A stretch of 64,000 nucleotides of DNA from Saxidomus purpurata (GCA_022818135.1 JAFMSR010000001.1:38578358-38642357), one strand, 5' to 3'. Numbered from the stretch's first letter, positions 47,901-60,657 are shown. Notes: generated by a model from the letters alone, not told the origin. A program made the numbers and translations.

Positions 47901-49170
47901 AATAAGTCAGCGACAAGCCCGTCAAGTCCTAAGGCTTAAGTCAATATAATTCATACATATTCATAGCTGGCTTACGCAACGAGGAAACACGTTCTTGAAA
48001 TTCATTCATGCCCTTAATTGTCAGATTTGGTTATGTCGGCAAACAGGAAAATAGTTGGAGTACTTTTGTAATGTACGTTAATTTTTTTCCATTTCTTCTG
48101 TGTTGAAGGCACTGTTTCAAAGGCAGCATGATAATAGGTGTATTCTTAAAAAAAGTTTTTTTTTGGCATATTGGCCTTGGACTTTGGTTTATATGGGGTA
48201 GTCTCTTTTCTCACCGAAGTTAACAGAAATGTCGTTACCAATGCATCTAATTTTTCTCATGCACGCAAGATAGGTGAGAAAAAGTCTTGCATGGACGTAA
48301 AGTGGTGTCAGTTAAAGCAACAATAACATGAATCGAAAAGCCTGCTTATCGTCTGCTGTGCTTGTACTTAATTAATAGCGTCTGATTGATAGTTAGACCC
48401 TACAAACCCCTCCGATACACCGCAGACACATCTTTCAACTCAAACACACGCAAAGTCAACTAAGTCCCATTTACTTAGTATAAAGTTGCTGTGCACTTAA
48501 TACGTAAGCGGAACGGAGCGCTTACTATGGTTTACAAAACGTACTAAAAAGAGGTGAAACGCTCGTCTGCTGTCCCTCTACCGAAATGCTGTATTAGAAA
48601 TTAAATATTTTAATTTTGACTATTTGAGTGCGTGATGATTGATTTACCTTGAGTGACAGTAACAAGTCGCCAGGATATACGTGTACGTTTTCACAATTTT
48701 TTGGCGTAAAAGAAATAAGCCCATCCTTCATTTTCCCATTAAAATAGAACCCAATAACACGGAATAAACCCTGTAAATACAATACCTCATATTGTACGTG
48801 CTTTCGACAGCCGAGGTATTTAAAGTTTGCTAATTTACACATCTATAGTTTAACTCAAACTATTCCTTCAACGATCAAGGTAATTAATGTTTGTTGTTCC
48901 TGACTAGAATACATTAAATCTTGACAAGTGATTTAACAAGGCTGGTCACCTTACGAGTTCACTTCATTTTAAGCATGAACTTGCGTTTACATTTACCATA
49001 AAGACTGAGTAATTGGAATAAATACAACACTCTTCGAAACTACCCGTATATTGCACAAAGTAATTGATATTTCATTCTTCCCATAAATGGGCCCATATGC
49101 TCGACATCTCGGGCTTTAGTGCATTTAATTTAATACAAGTGCGTACATCTTGATGATAACTGTTATCTCT
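44989..49170. other. Intergenic, no established gene
   Basis: AT-rich. 45040-45160 has several GCGCACAC-type words. A candidate exon at 48648-48770 is listed separately; other open frames (e.g. 46481-46771 plus) look like chance. Confidence 0.4.
48648..48770 (-). CDS. Orphan candidate exon, product unknown
   Basis: 123 bp, exactly 41 codons, phase 0 at both ends, between acceptor tgtatttacag and donor gtaaat. It reads GLFRVIGFYFNGKMKDGLIS and ends VYPGDLLLSLK. Splice signals and composition are exon-like, but no partner exon or family is recognised. It may belong to an unseen minus-strand gene, a decayed gene, or be chance. Confidence 0.33.
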
Positions 49171-49335
49171 GATTGACTGGGGGTCGTGGGTTCGAGTTCC
49201 GCTATCGATCATGTATAATTATGTGAGGAAGTTGTCAGTTTGTTACATGAAGGATTTAAGTACTGGTCCTGCCCAGGAACTTTGGTTTGGTAAAACTGCC
49301 TACCTGTTGAAAAGGGACGTTAAATCCTAAGAATA
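49170..49335 (+). repeat. tRNA-derived SINE
   Basis: B-box-like GTCGTGGGTTCGAGTTCC near 49190 is followed by a tail with AGTACTGGTCCTGCCCAGG and AAAAGGGACGTTAAATCC, close to an AAAAA end. Confidence 0.6.
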
Positions 49336-49339
49336 AAAA

Positions 49340-49860
49340 ATCTTAAGCGCTATCAGCAACCCCATTTTGACCCGGAGGTCATGATACAACCTTGATAGAG
49401 GTCCACTGGGCAATAGAACATGCTAAATTTTTAAGCTATAGACTCTGTGGTTTCAGACTCGGAATAATATTTTTTTAAAGTTTTTCCTATATAAGCCTAT
49501 GTTAAATCAAGTGAACCCCCACCCCCTGGCGGGGTCATTTGACCCGGGGTCATAATATGACCAATCTTGGTAGAGGTCCACTAGACAATATTACCTGCCA
49601 AATATGTCAGCTCTATGCCTTCCGGCTTGTGAGAAGATTTGTAAAGTTTTCTCCTTTCCGTTGCCATGTCAACCAGCTTTCTGGATGGAATTGAATTTTT
49701 AGAACAACTTTGATAAAGCTTTATCAGTGTAAGAAATATCCCTTCCAAGTTTCAGAAACATTGGTCTTGTAATTTCAGGGGAGATGTACGGTTTTAAGGA
49801 AAAAGTGAACGGAAGTACAGCGAACGACGGTCGTTACAAGCGATCCTAACAGCTTAGCCT
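49340..49860. repeat. Dispersed repeat with two related halves
   Basis: TTGACCCGGAGGTCATGATA and TTGACCCGGGGTCATAATAT each precede TAGAGGTCCACT, so about 180 bp is duplicated. The end contains AAGTGAACGGAAGTACAGCG and a closing GATGAGCTAAAG. Probably a non-autonomous element. Confidence 0.55.
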
Positions 49861-52560
49861 GATGAGCTAAAGATACAGAGATTTACCTACGTTCAATAAG
49901 GTATTAAACTACTTTTTGCTATTGTATCATCTTAAACAAAAGCTTAAATTTTGCTGCGTAATCTAAAAACTATCTTTTGCCAAAATGTAAATTTGAACGT
50001 ACACACACCATATATAGGAATGCAATACCGTGCAAAGATAATGAAAGGCATAATATTTAAATTTCGCATTATCTGCAATCCTGTACTAAATAAGGGTATA
50101 TTTAAAACAGGCTATGCGACCCTCGCGTGACGAGTGGCAATTTGTGTTAAGACAGTGATATCAAAGGACCGGTTTCCTGACTTCACAACACGAAGCTTTA
50201 ACAAAAGAATGATAATACAAAATTGTTCATCTGTTATTTCTGTAATCATTTCATCGGCGAGTAAACGGGTCTAGGAATTTGGCAATCCTGTACAGAAAGA
50301 GTTGTGGAAATATTCTGAAATAGTTCCGTCTCCAATACTATAGAATATCTCGCCCCACACAGAGCGAAATCTATGTTACCTCCTGAATTAGCAATGATCG
50401 AGCACAATTATAGGAATATGATAATGTCGAGATATAAACAACAATGACGAATCGATTTCCTATTAAAATAGTATTATGTTCAATTTTGTATTCCAAGGTT
50501 GATGTAAGACATAAATTATAGCCGTAACTGACTATTTACAATCAATGGCTCAAAAATAGTTGACGGAAATCGAATAGTTAACACCTTATAATTATATAAA
50601 TGTTACACATTTCTGTTTTATTTAGATAAAGACATTCTTCTAAGTTAAATGCTGAATCATATAAAGATGTCGGCATGAGAAGTCCCACATGGTGAAACAG
50701 GCAAGTGTAGCCGCTGAATCCACTTCAAGGCCGCTGCGAATTTCTGTCAGTTACGATGTCAAGTTGCACGAGCGACCTCTGTTGGCATACTAACGGTTAA
50801 CATATATCTGTCTGCATTAAATGTCAAGATTACAAAAAGTTTGGACTTTCTTATACGGGCCGACCTCTGTTGACATAGTTAAACATCAACAATATTTACA
50901 TCTGGGCAAACCACAATAAATCACATGTAAATACAATAATTTCGGTATACAACGCTGTCCAACAATTTGAACTGTTCACATAATCGCCCGCATGATTTGG
51001 TGTTTCTTTCAACATTATTTCAATTAACATTAATTTATCATTATCCGACGTGGACGAAACGGCGACTAATAAAACATTTGTAAATGGTAAAATGTCTTTC
51101 AAAACTTGAATGACTTAAGGAATCAACAAAACACTAGTTAATAAGCTCAGTCACGATTGTGCCAAGGCTTCATTGCGCATTGATGATGAAAATGCAGTTT
51201 GCATATGCATGTTTAAAATGTAGTCATTTCTATCTGCACGTATGTCGGTGTCGTATGGAATATAAAATGTTATTTTACAAATACATTTTTGCTAAGAGAA
51301 CATTTAAATTTGCAACAATTCTACAGCATGTTCTACAATCACGTCTTGCATTTTTATCATATGAGATGGACGTTTTTATATATAGCCGTCATTTTTTCGT
51401 TTCATTCACATAGCAACCGAGAAATGCTAGGTATCTCCGAAAGAAATACGAGGGAAATAGATGATGTGTATGTACATGTAATTCTCTACCTCGCGGCATT
51501 ATAGATTTTCACATATAAACGTCCCAAATCTCAAAAAGTAAACAAGACTCCTATGGCCTAACTTTGGACCGAACCAAGGTCCTCCGAGGTGAAAGCCACG
51601 TAACCATTAGACCACTAATTCTGCATGCTTGCGACCTTAAATAGAGCCTTAAAGTAATGTATTACTGAGTACAAGTACATGTGTCCTTATCAAGCTTATA
51701 CATGACTTGAGTCCTAAAAACACCAAAGGCAAAATTGTGTTGTCTTAATCTGACATGACCTTTATAACCTAAATTTACCAGATCTAAGCTAAACGTGGTC
51801 TTAGACATGGTATCGTTTAGTTTAAAACAAGGTCATGTTCCAAATAGATAGCTGGCAATGAAAATAGTCTACGTTTCTTGTAGAAAATTGAGCCTTACAA
51901 ACATCCTAAAAATCCGAGAATACAGCTTTTGTCTCAGTTCATATTTTTCTTATTGATATGTTGCGAGTTACTGTATGTGTAGGTGTTGGGCGGGGTGGAC
52001 AGGACCGCTGGAATATTTTCGGTGCTAAAATTACGTGTTTGTTAATATGCTATATGAATTTATGAAGATGCCCGAAGCGTAGGAAACAGGCTACAAGCTT
52101 CAAACCAGATAGAGCACACGTCACTGCGTGACTTGACGTTCAATACGAGACCAATATTGGCTAAACAGTTGATAGGACATACACTGTATCAACGAAACGT
52201 GACTATTCCCAGGCTAGCTGAATTAAAGAATCGGTCACCTATCAAAGTAGCAAATATTCAATTCGCATCTCGCAAAGTAGTTGCATTATTTGATAAAACG
52301 ACATCCATCGCAATTCTCCATTATCAGAAAAGAGTACATTTGTAGCACGATATCAACATAACTAATTATTGAAATCACGTATTATATTACAGTAAAGGCA
52401 ACCAACAGAGATTACAATAGCATGATATTGTGAAACAGAATTTTACATTGTTTTGATTTTTTTTAATCAGTCTTGATTTCGATGAATCAGTGCTTCGACT
52501 GCTTTCTCAGTTACTGTACCCTCTATATATACACATAAAACAGAAATATAAAAACATGTG
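49861..52560. other. Intergenic, no established gene
   Basis: AT-rich. A direct repeat of CGACCTCTGTTG-CATA occurs near 50774 and 50860. Contains the tRNA-Glu-like repeat at 51545-51612. Reading frames of 60-84 codons here have no support. Confidence 0.45.
51545..51612 (-). repeat. tRNA-Glu-like SINE head or pseudogene
   Basis: Minus strand: TAGTGGTCTAATGGTTACG (A box), GGCTTTCACCTCGG (TTC loop as in Glu tRNA), TTGGTTCGGTCCAAAG (B box). The flanks do not pair as an acceptor stem. Confidence 0.55.
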
Positions 52561-52583
52561 ACGAGATCTACACTTGTTTTTCT

Positions 52584-52589
52584 TTTATT
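52584..52589 (-). terminator. Candidate polyadenylation signal of the IRF2BP gene
   Basis: Minus-strand AATAAA about 920 bp after the stop codon. It would give a 3' untranslated region of roughly 930-950 bp, in which I see no other gene. Confidence 0.35.
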
Positions 52590-53509
52590 TACATTTTAAA
52601 GGAAAACAGTCATAAAAAGTAACAGAAATAAGCTTTATAATTCGATACCTTCACAAACACTGAAAAAAACATGATCACAATAGCACATTACTTAAAATTG
52701 CGTGATATTCACTTCTACCTTCTTAACAATCAGCTGTAATAGATGCTTAATGTAAACCCACCTGGCCAATGAAATCATGGCCGACTTTCCTCAAATTTTA
52801 CGAACAGCTAAGAAAATCCTGAAATTTTCATGAAATCAAATTTGGAGATTTGAATAATGCAGTACTAGAGTCTGTATAAAGGAATATCTTTTTCAAAATG
52901 TTTAATTTGGTAAAAAAAAGCATTTACAATAGAAAAAAATCTACCAAAGTTCTGTAGAGAAAAGTAATGGAAGTCATTGAGTTAATGTGTACACATACGG
53001 TCACATAACAGCATACTGTCAATTACCAACTTCTATACGTAATAAGACACGCGAGAACGGATCGATGGAGCACAGTTACAAGCGTCACACAGTCTTCCAC
53101 AGACTCTAAATGAATCATTTTGCAGGAAACACCGGCAGTTTTGCCTTGTAAGGAAATGTCAAACGTACATTTGAGAACTTGTCTTAATTGAAAACCTATC
53201 CATGCCTACGTGTGACCTAGATAAGTTCTAAGAAGAATCAAATTAAAATGGCATCATTCAGTAACGGGAGAACTACGTTCAAGTTACGAACAACTTAGTA
53301 AAAAAACACGGAGGCACCGGTTTACATTTAAAATCACTCTTTGAAGTCAAGATTTTAAAGATAAATAATATACGTAAGTATAATAGTTTACATGTAACAA
53401 TACACAAGATCAAAACAACTTGTAAAAACTCGTGTTTGACATGTACGCGAAGCACGAGAATGTGAAGTATCCAATATTACACAATGTAACTATATCCATA
53501 CATAACAAG

Positions 53510-55291
53510 TCACGAATCACGCTCTTTTTTAATCTTTGGTTCTTTGTTGTTATAATCCTCACCTAGAATGGTCGCGATTTCTCCTTGCATGAATGCCCAT
53601 GGAACACTTGACCCTACCAGGGGACACTTTTTACCACTAGGACAGTACACTTCTGTGCCAGCCCCCTGTATTTTTATACTGTTTCTTGAACAAGGGAAAC
53701 AAAATTTGTGGTCGCTCACAGACGGACACTGCACAAAATGTGTATCTTCAAGTCTTTCCTGACAAATGGTACATTTTAATGATTCCGCGCTAGCGTTTCC
53801 GTCGGACATTGGTCCGCCCATTCCAGCTTCTCCCGCAGAGCGCGGAGCACGTGCAAAGTTTGTTGATGGTGAATGTATATTGTGGCGACCACTATGTGGC
53901 AGTCTCACAGTCATGTCGCGACCAGGCGGTGACGTTCCAGATAAATTGTCAGTTACATTCATTAATGCAGCCATGGGGGACGGCCCATTCTGTCCTGACG
54001 GTCCAGCCACTGAGCCATTGGGAGGGCTCGGGGCATGGTTGCCCATGGGAGAAGAATTATTATGAGGATAGCCAGATATTTTCATACCGTCTGAATGATT
54101 TGGATACCACTGTCTTTTATTATGTTCATTTTGTTCAACTTCGGGATCTGGTGTCCCTTTTCGCTTTCTCCCGGCAGAATCTGGATACGCTCTTTGAGAA
54201 GGGCCACCGCGACCCATGGGGATTCGGTACATGCTAGCACTTGGAACCGGCGGTAGACTTGTATTTATATACAATGTTGGTAAAAGTTCCCTCTTTAATG
54301 GTTCCTTAAAGGTTCGCACATTGTCAGTTAAAAGCTCAGAAAGAGATCTCCAGTCACCTGACCCATGTTTCATTTCATACTCTAGATGTTTAAATCCAGG
54401 CGAAGGTGAGCCTCGAGACGGGTCTTTAGTAGTGTCTTGCGACATTTGCTTAGAAAGGGCAGTAACACTAGGAAACACATTACCTGAACCCATTGGATAT
54501 TCCGTAAATACTTTTAGTTCATACTCATTTCCAGCTTTCGACTGAACATCAAACCCTATCACACGTCCACAAACACTATGATCTTTTTTATGTCTGGTTT
54601 CGAATGGAACAATCGTGGCTAATATTGACAGATTTTCACGCACATTTGGAGGTCTTTTATCGTCAGGAGATCGCCGTTTCCATAGTTCATCTCCACTCGG
54701 GTTCGAATTATCCTCGTCGTCCTTAACAGTTGAAATAACCGGTCTGCCTTGAGTAATACTGTGGCCTGGCGGTGGTCCATTCAACAACGGACCATGTACC
54801 GACGGGTGATAGCCTGGTGGATAGCCAACACCGCGCGAAGTTGGTACATTGTGAGCTGATCGGTGCATGTCTGATTTTGGATCTTCGCGACCTATGTGAT
54901 TTGACATGGGACCTCCGTTCTGCATCATACCCTGTGGCATTCCGTTAAAGTCCGGAACCATGCCTCGGGGTCTCTCGAACCTCTCTCCGTGAACTGAACC
55001 CGGGTGGCTTCTTGGCGGTTCCATTGAACCAGGATGGTCATGTGGGTTTCTAGGATGAGGAGGCATCGGTCCGTGGTGACCTGGTTTTATCGGGCCTCGA
55101 GAATCCTGAAAACCGGTGGCCCTTTTCATTTGACGGGCTAGATCCAACACCATTTCAATCCTATCAGCTCCCTCGTAATTAACACAACCTCTGCACACTG
55201 GCTCTGAGAAATCTTGCACCATTGCCCATGGCATGCGAGGCAAATCACATAAGTAACACTGTTGTCTCTGCGACCGATGTGACATCGACAT
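53510..55291 (-). CDS. IRF2BPL/IRF2BP-like: IRF2BP-family transcriptional co-regulator, intronless, 593 aa
   Basis: Nuclear co-regulator related to vertebrate IRF2BP1, IRF2BP2 and IRF2BPL, which bind IRF2 and other factors and can act as E3 ligases (family knowledge). Residues 10-60 form the N-terminal C4 zinc finger (C12, C15, C33, C36) with the near-invariant PRMPWAMVQDFSEPVCRGCV. A middle domain (about 225-345) includes ILATIVPFETRHKKDHSVCG and LLTDNVRTFKE. KRKG at 376-379 is a likely nuclear signal. The C-terminal RING-type finger spans 507-556 (C507, C510, C522, H528, C531, C534, C550, C556), then the conserved VPWAFMQGEIATILGED. Linkers are rich in Pro, Gly, His and Asn. ATG at 55291 fits the family start; Met3 is an alternative. 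It is complete with no break. As a single invertebrate copy it cannot be assigned to one vertebrate paralogue. Confidence 0.97.
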   Translation of the reverse strand: MSMSHRSQRQQCYLCDLPRMPWAMVQDFSEPVCRGCVNYEGADRIEMVLDLARQMKRATGFQDSRGPIKPGHHGPMPPHPRNPHDHPGSMEPPRSHPGSVHGERFERPRGMVPDFNGMPQGMMQNGGPMSNHIGREDPKSDMHRSAHNVPTSRGVGYPPGYHPSVHGPLLNGPPPGHSITQGRPVISTVKDDEDNSNPSGDELWKRRSPDDKRPPNVRENLSILATIVPFETRHKKDHSVCGRVIGFDVQSKAGNEYELKVFTEYPMGSGNVFPSVTALSKQMSQDTTKDPSRGSPSPGFKHLEYEMKHGSGDWRSLSELLTDNVRTFKEPLKRELLPTLYINTSLPPVPSASMYRIPMGRGGPSQRAYPDSAGRKRKGTPDPEVEQNEHNKRQWYPNHSDGMKISGYPHNNSSPMGNHAPSPPNGSVAGPSGQNGPSPMAALMNVTDNLSGTSPPGRDMTVRLPHSGRHNIHSPSTNFARAPRSAGEAGMGGPMSDGNASAESLKCTICQERLEDTHFVQCPSVSDHKFCFPCSRNSIKIQGAGTEVYCPSGKKCPLVGSSVPWAFMQGEIATILGEDYNNKEPKIKKERDS

Positions 55292-55620
55292 GATGAAAAT
55301 TGTTTCTATTTCCCAAATATCTTCATATAACTGATTTCAGGTTTAAAACTACGCAATCCAAAAATCGGTCTAATTTTCTGTTTTGAATGTGCGACATCAA
55401 TCACACAAATTTTAACAGTTATAATTTCCTTCAAATAATTTCTGTGCAGTCATTCGTTTCCCGCTAAAATCCCATACGTGCGTTTCTCACTGAATGCGAA
55501 AACACAACTGAGCTATATTGGTTGAACGCTCGAATGCCAACATGCACTACGAATAACTGAGCAGACGACGAAATCCGCCTCTTGTCAGCTTGCCAAGTAC
55601 TTCGTGACGTCACGATTTGA
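55292..55620 (-). promoter_or_regulatory. Probable 5' UTR and promoter of the IRF2BP gene
   Basis: GC-richer than its surroundings. It includes the 12-bp palindrome CGTGACGTCACG at 55603-55614, containing a full CRE (TGACGTCA), about 310 bp before the start codon. CREB/ATF control is inference. No TATA box is evident in a clear position. Confidence 0.5.
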
Positions 55621-58600
55621 TTACCGCCAGATAAATATGGATCCAGGGCATTCACGTCCAACAATGACAAGTATGTCACAACATTAAATATCGCTACATT
55701 TCACGTATATTTTCAATACGATTGTTGAATGGATTATTAATTATAGATATCTTAAGCAAGAATAAAAACAATTGCATAATTAACCATAATTTATCGTGTA
55801 ATACACCACTGAAGAGATACTGATTTTTTTTGGCCAATTAACAAATAAATTACTATGAAAACCATACAGTACATCTGCGGCAAACTATCTGTGAAGCTAT
55901 TTTAGTGCACTCGCACTGGAGGGCGTTCATAAATGATACATAACCATGTTATATATTTTGCGCCTTCAAGTGTACTACTTTTTTGATATTTCCGTATGCG
56001 CACCATGATTGCATGTTCATGTATGACAACAAAAACACAGTTAATTGACATCTGTATCCACAAACATTATCACATTTAATTGGCTGATATACTAATGAAC
56101 TGTCTTGATAAATACATTCTATACTGATACTTTCTCCTTCAGACGAAAATGCAATTCTACACGTTAAGATTACTATTCAATTCATGTCTCATCGTCAATA
56201 TCTCTTTTATTTCTTTACAGAACAGAACAGAACAGAGCCGAACGGAAGATAATTTGATTAGGTAAATTTAGCATGTTTTTATCAAAAAGGCGATGCATAA
56301 ATAGATATGGATAATAACTTAATCATCCAAGGGCATTTAAGAAGGTTATGCAGAAACATAGATAACAAAGATACTCCAGAATTCGCATTCATGTCTGTTG
56401 TATGCTTGCTCACCATTTTATAGTACATGTACATGTATAATATTTAATATCTGTCTCTGTTATACCCGGTAGTTTGTATTGTGAGGATTTTAATGAATGT
56501 AAATTTCCAAGAGAGGGTCTATAGTGCTTCGTTGCTACTTCGACAAGTAGTTCATTCCTGTGGTCGCGGTCACATCTTTGGTCTAAATTCATTATGCATA
56601 AATCATTACATGTACATGTGTACGTAATACATGTACAAAAGTTACCCTCTGAATATACTCTGCGACATATTGTATACATTTACTTTAAAGTAAAATAGTT
56701 TGGACGGACACACAGACAAACTCTCTCCACGGAGAGTTAGTCAATGAACAAGTCTGTGTTGTTTTATTTACATATTCGTACACGTGCTGTTGCTGTGGGC
56801 GGAGTGTAGGTGATTTTAGAAGATTTAGAGGGAATTATGTCGTTACGCCTTTTTATGGTTATGACAGCTTATGGTGATACTTTGATGTACGTGTGGTTTA
56901 CCAAATATTACATGTACCCAGATAGATAATACCACGGAGTACAAAACGATATTCAATATGCCAAGTGACTAATTTTATCAACAAACTTTAAAATCTCTTT
57001 GTAAATAGCAACGTGACTGAAGTATTTGTATAGTACTGAAGAGCTGGTTTCGCTGATGGTCACATAGAACGTTCAATTACAGTTGGATGAAAGAGTTCAT
57101 CAAACAACCAGTTAGCATTTTAAGTATATGATATCGAAGCATGTATTTCTTTATATAGCAGGTTCTTCGTCTCATTCCACTTTTTCTCTGAATCACGTTT
57201 AGTAAAATAAAAGCTATACTTATATTGCTAAGTCGAAGATGACCTTGAAGGTTTTCATGATGCCTACAGACTGACTCATCCATAAATATAATGTATATCG
57301 GAAGACCGTACATGCTATCTGAAAACCCAAACGTTGGATTTCGTTCGACTGAGCTCAATTCCAGTGTAATTTCTTCATTTAATATTACATATGTGTAAAT
57401 TATATATAAACAAAGGCGGTCCATCGGTTCCACTTCGAAAACAGCGAAGAACTATCAAAGGTTTTATGTCCCGGAACATGTAATACATGCACTTACAATA
57501 ATAACATTATTTAGTTTTGACAGACAGCTGAAATGAAAGTAATTCTTTATTTAGTTGTTAGCGCAGACGACTAAATTGCCCGTGGCGGGAACTGACAGAT
57601 GGATACACAAATGGGACACTTATTACCCATCTTGACAAATTATCAACACTTGAGGAAATTATACATCATCCCAAAGCAGGATGTCGGCAAAATCAGTACA
57701 GTTATTTAACCTTGGTTGTAAAAATCAAAGCCGAAACAGGCCTAATGAATAAAACAAAAATGTAATTTATGCTTATTTTTCACAGTCTGTGGTTTTGGCT
57801 CTTGTGCGGCTGTATTAAATTTGTTGGGAGACGAAATGAGAAATTATTGCATATGTAATGGGCCTATTTAAATTTTCAACACTTAAAAGGTATTTTGTTA
57901 CATTTATTTAAATTTGTGTGTCTGTATCCTACAACGTATCTTACCACAATGTGATACATTTCGTAGAAAGTAAATAATCACCCCATTTACCTATTAGGTA
58001 TGCAATATGGCATTTAGAAAAAAAACCAGTAAAAAACACAACAAATTTCTTATGATTTCGCCCACTATCGCGTATTACCTAGTTCATCTTTAAGCGAATT
58101 TCCGTGACTAATTTCAGCTGAACTACACATACAACGTCATTTTTGTCTGAATTTAATACAAAGGTCGTAAAAAACTAGCATTCTTTACTTCCCTTTAAAT
58201 ATCAGGGGAAAAAAAGAATTGTCAGTACGAATTTCAAGTTTTCAACATCTATGAGAGAAAGACAATATTACGCTGTTGTTTATGTTGCTGTATTTCCTGA
58301 AAAGGGAACAATGTAGAAACACCATTTATTGGCACATGGATTATATGGTGGTGGATGCTTGTAGTTCTTGTTAACCTCAGGGGGGAGGGCTTGATGAAAC
58401 TTGTATGTACTATCATGTAACAGTTCACATTCATACCTTGTTTGGCTACGATTACTTGATAACTAATGCTTAAATCAGGGGAAATAACTTTGGACATTCT
58501 GATCAAATATCGCCCATCATCCAATGACCATATATATATATTCTACCGAGGGCTTGTAAATGGTGTTAAGAAGTTTTAAAATAGACAAAGGTGCACCGGC

Positions 58601-58718
58601 GAAAGATGTCGGCTGGCACATATGACATATGATTATTGTGTAAAAAGAAAGATTTGAATTTCATTTCTATTTTGATGTACTCGGAATGGAAGTAGTGAGT
58701 GTAGTAAATACCTACTTT
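55621..58718. other. Intergenic, no established gene
   Basis: AT-rich. An (AACAG)n run of about four units lies at 56216-56236. A 118-codon minus-strand frame (57077-57433) has no domain or splice support. Confidence 0.5.
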
Positions 58719-58719
58719 A

Positions 58720-60455
58720 TAACAAGAGGACCAAGATGGCCCTATCTCGCTTACCTGCGACTTATGATAATATATGACTAAACTTCATCTCTAAACTATA
58801 TATCATAAACACAAACATTCTGTTTAACCTTGACAAAGCAAACCTTTTGACCAATTTACATGATGATTGGGCTGTAAATGTCACCTGTATGGCATACACA
58901 AGGTTTTTTTAACCAATTGACCTAGTTTTGACCTCATATCCATATTCATACTCGACCTAAATTTCATCAAGACAATCATACTGACAAAGTTTCATGAAAA
59001 TCTAATGAACAAGAGCTGTCCCTCACAAGTGACGAATGCCCCCGAAAGAGGTGCCTCACAGTCTGTGTCCTCTCCATGTGCTCAATAAATGTGCTATGTA
59101 ATTTTAAAATCCTTCCATGCATGACAGAGTAACAATGCATACAGTTTTCCATTACTTTAAACACTAAGTGTGACCTTGACCTTTGAGGTAGGGACTTGGG
59201 TCTTGCACGCGACACATCCGCTTGATGTGCTAGACATTTGTGCCAAGTTATTTTAAAATCCTTCAAAGCATGATAAAGTTATAGTCCGGACACAAATGTA
59301 TGCATATATACAGGATTCCATTACCTATAAACTCTAAGTGTGACCTTGACCTTTGTGGTAGGGATGTGGGTCTTGCACGCGACATGTCGTGTTGATGTGC
59401 TAGACATTTGTGCCAAATTATTTTAAAATCCTTCAATGCATGACAAAGTTACAGTCCGGACACGAATGTGTGCATATATGCATATATAGAGGAATCCATT
59501 ACCTTCAAACTCTAAGTATGACCTTGACCTTTGGGCTAGGGACGTGGGTCTTGTACGCGACACGTCGTGTTGATGTGCTAGACATTTGTGCCAAATTATT
59601 TTAAAATCCTTCAATGCATGACAAAGTTACAGTCCGGACACGAATGTGTGCATATATAGAGGAATCCATTACCTTCAAACTCTAAGTATGACCTTGACCT
59701 TTGAGGTAGGGACGTGGGTCTTGTACGCGACACGTCGTGTTGATGTGCTAGACATTTGTGCCAAGTTATTTTAAAATCCTTCAATGCATGACAAAGTTAC
59801 AGTCCGGACACGAATGTGTGCATATATAGAGGATTCCATAACCTTCATACTCCAAGTGTGACCTTGACCTTTGAGCTAGGGACGTGGGTCTTGCACGCGA
59901 CACGTCGTCTTGATGTGCTAGACATGTGTGCCAAGTTATTTTAAAATCCTTCAATGCATGACAGAGTTACAGTCCGGACACGAATTGTAAGTGGGGACGC
60001 ACAGACGGACGGACGGACGGACAGACGGACGGTGCGATTTTAATATGCCTCCCTTCGGGGGCATAAAAAACCCTCTACTGCATACACGAGGTTTTTCTAC
60101 AATTTTACCCCGTGACCTAGTTTTTGGCCCTAAATGACCCATGTTCGAGCTTGATCTAGATTTAATCAAGGCAATCATACTGACCAAGTTTCATGCAGGT
60201 CTAATGAAATATGCAACCTCTATTACATACACAAGGTTTTTCTATGATTTGACCCCGTGGCTTAGTTTTTGACCCCAGATGACCCATATTCGAACTCGAC
60301 CTAGATTTTATCAAGGCAGTCATACTGACCAAGTTTCATGAAGATCAAGTGAAAAATGCAGCCCCTATTGAATACACAAGATTAAGTTAAGACGGACAGA
60401 CGACAGACAGAAGACAGACACCAAACGATCACAATAAGTCACATTTGAGCACTTC
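58720..60455. mobile_element. GACCTAG-rich element interrupted by a nested element
   Basis: Begins AACAAGAGGACCAAGATGGC. Interior phrases such as TTGACCTAGTTTTGACCTC and AAGTTTCATGAAGATC recur on both sides of the insertion. After it the sequence resumes with ACCCTCTACTGCATACACG and ends with GACGGACAGACGACAGACAG and AACGATCACAATAAGTCAC. Same superfamily as 39496-40352. Confidence 0.65.
59010..60068. mobile_element. Pearl-like element, about 5 x 170-bp units
   Basis: Leader AAGAGCTGTCCCTCACAAG, then ATGCCCCCGAA, whose exact complement TTCGGGGGCAT closes the right end. Units marked by TGACCTTGACCTTTG start at 59171, 59341, 59519, 59689 and 59859. A (GACG)n microsatellite lies at 59998-60032. 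No coding capacity. Nested in the element at 58720-60455. Confidence 0.85.
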
Positions 60456-60657
60456 GTGAATACTGTTTTAAGAAAGAGATCCAACCAAGATCGTGACATA
60501 GGCATCGGGATGAGTTAGAAAGCTTTCTCTTACTTTCTAAAGCTAGAAGATCTTAGACATATTCTGCCTTCATTAACTTTTGTAATTAACTTTTAACCAA
60601 CTGTTACCGATGCTTCCATTCCTGCAAGATTTTAAAAGTTTATGGACTGTGACATAA

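Noticed and set aside
52133..52345. 70-codon plus-strand frame
   Set aside because: No family resemblance and no splice or promoter evidence; length is within chance.
57077..57433. 118-codon minus-strand frame
   Set aside because: Longest open frame in the region, but no recognisable domain and no splice context; within chance for AT-rich DNA of this length.
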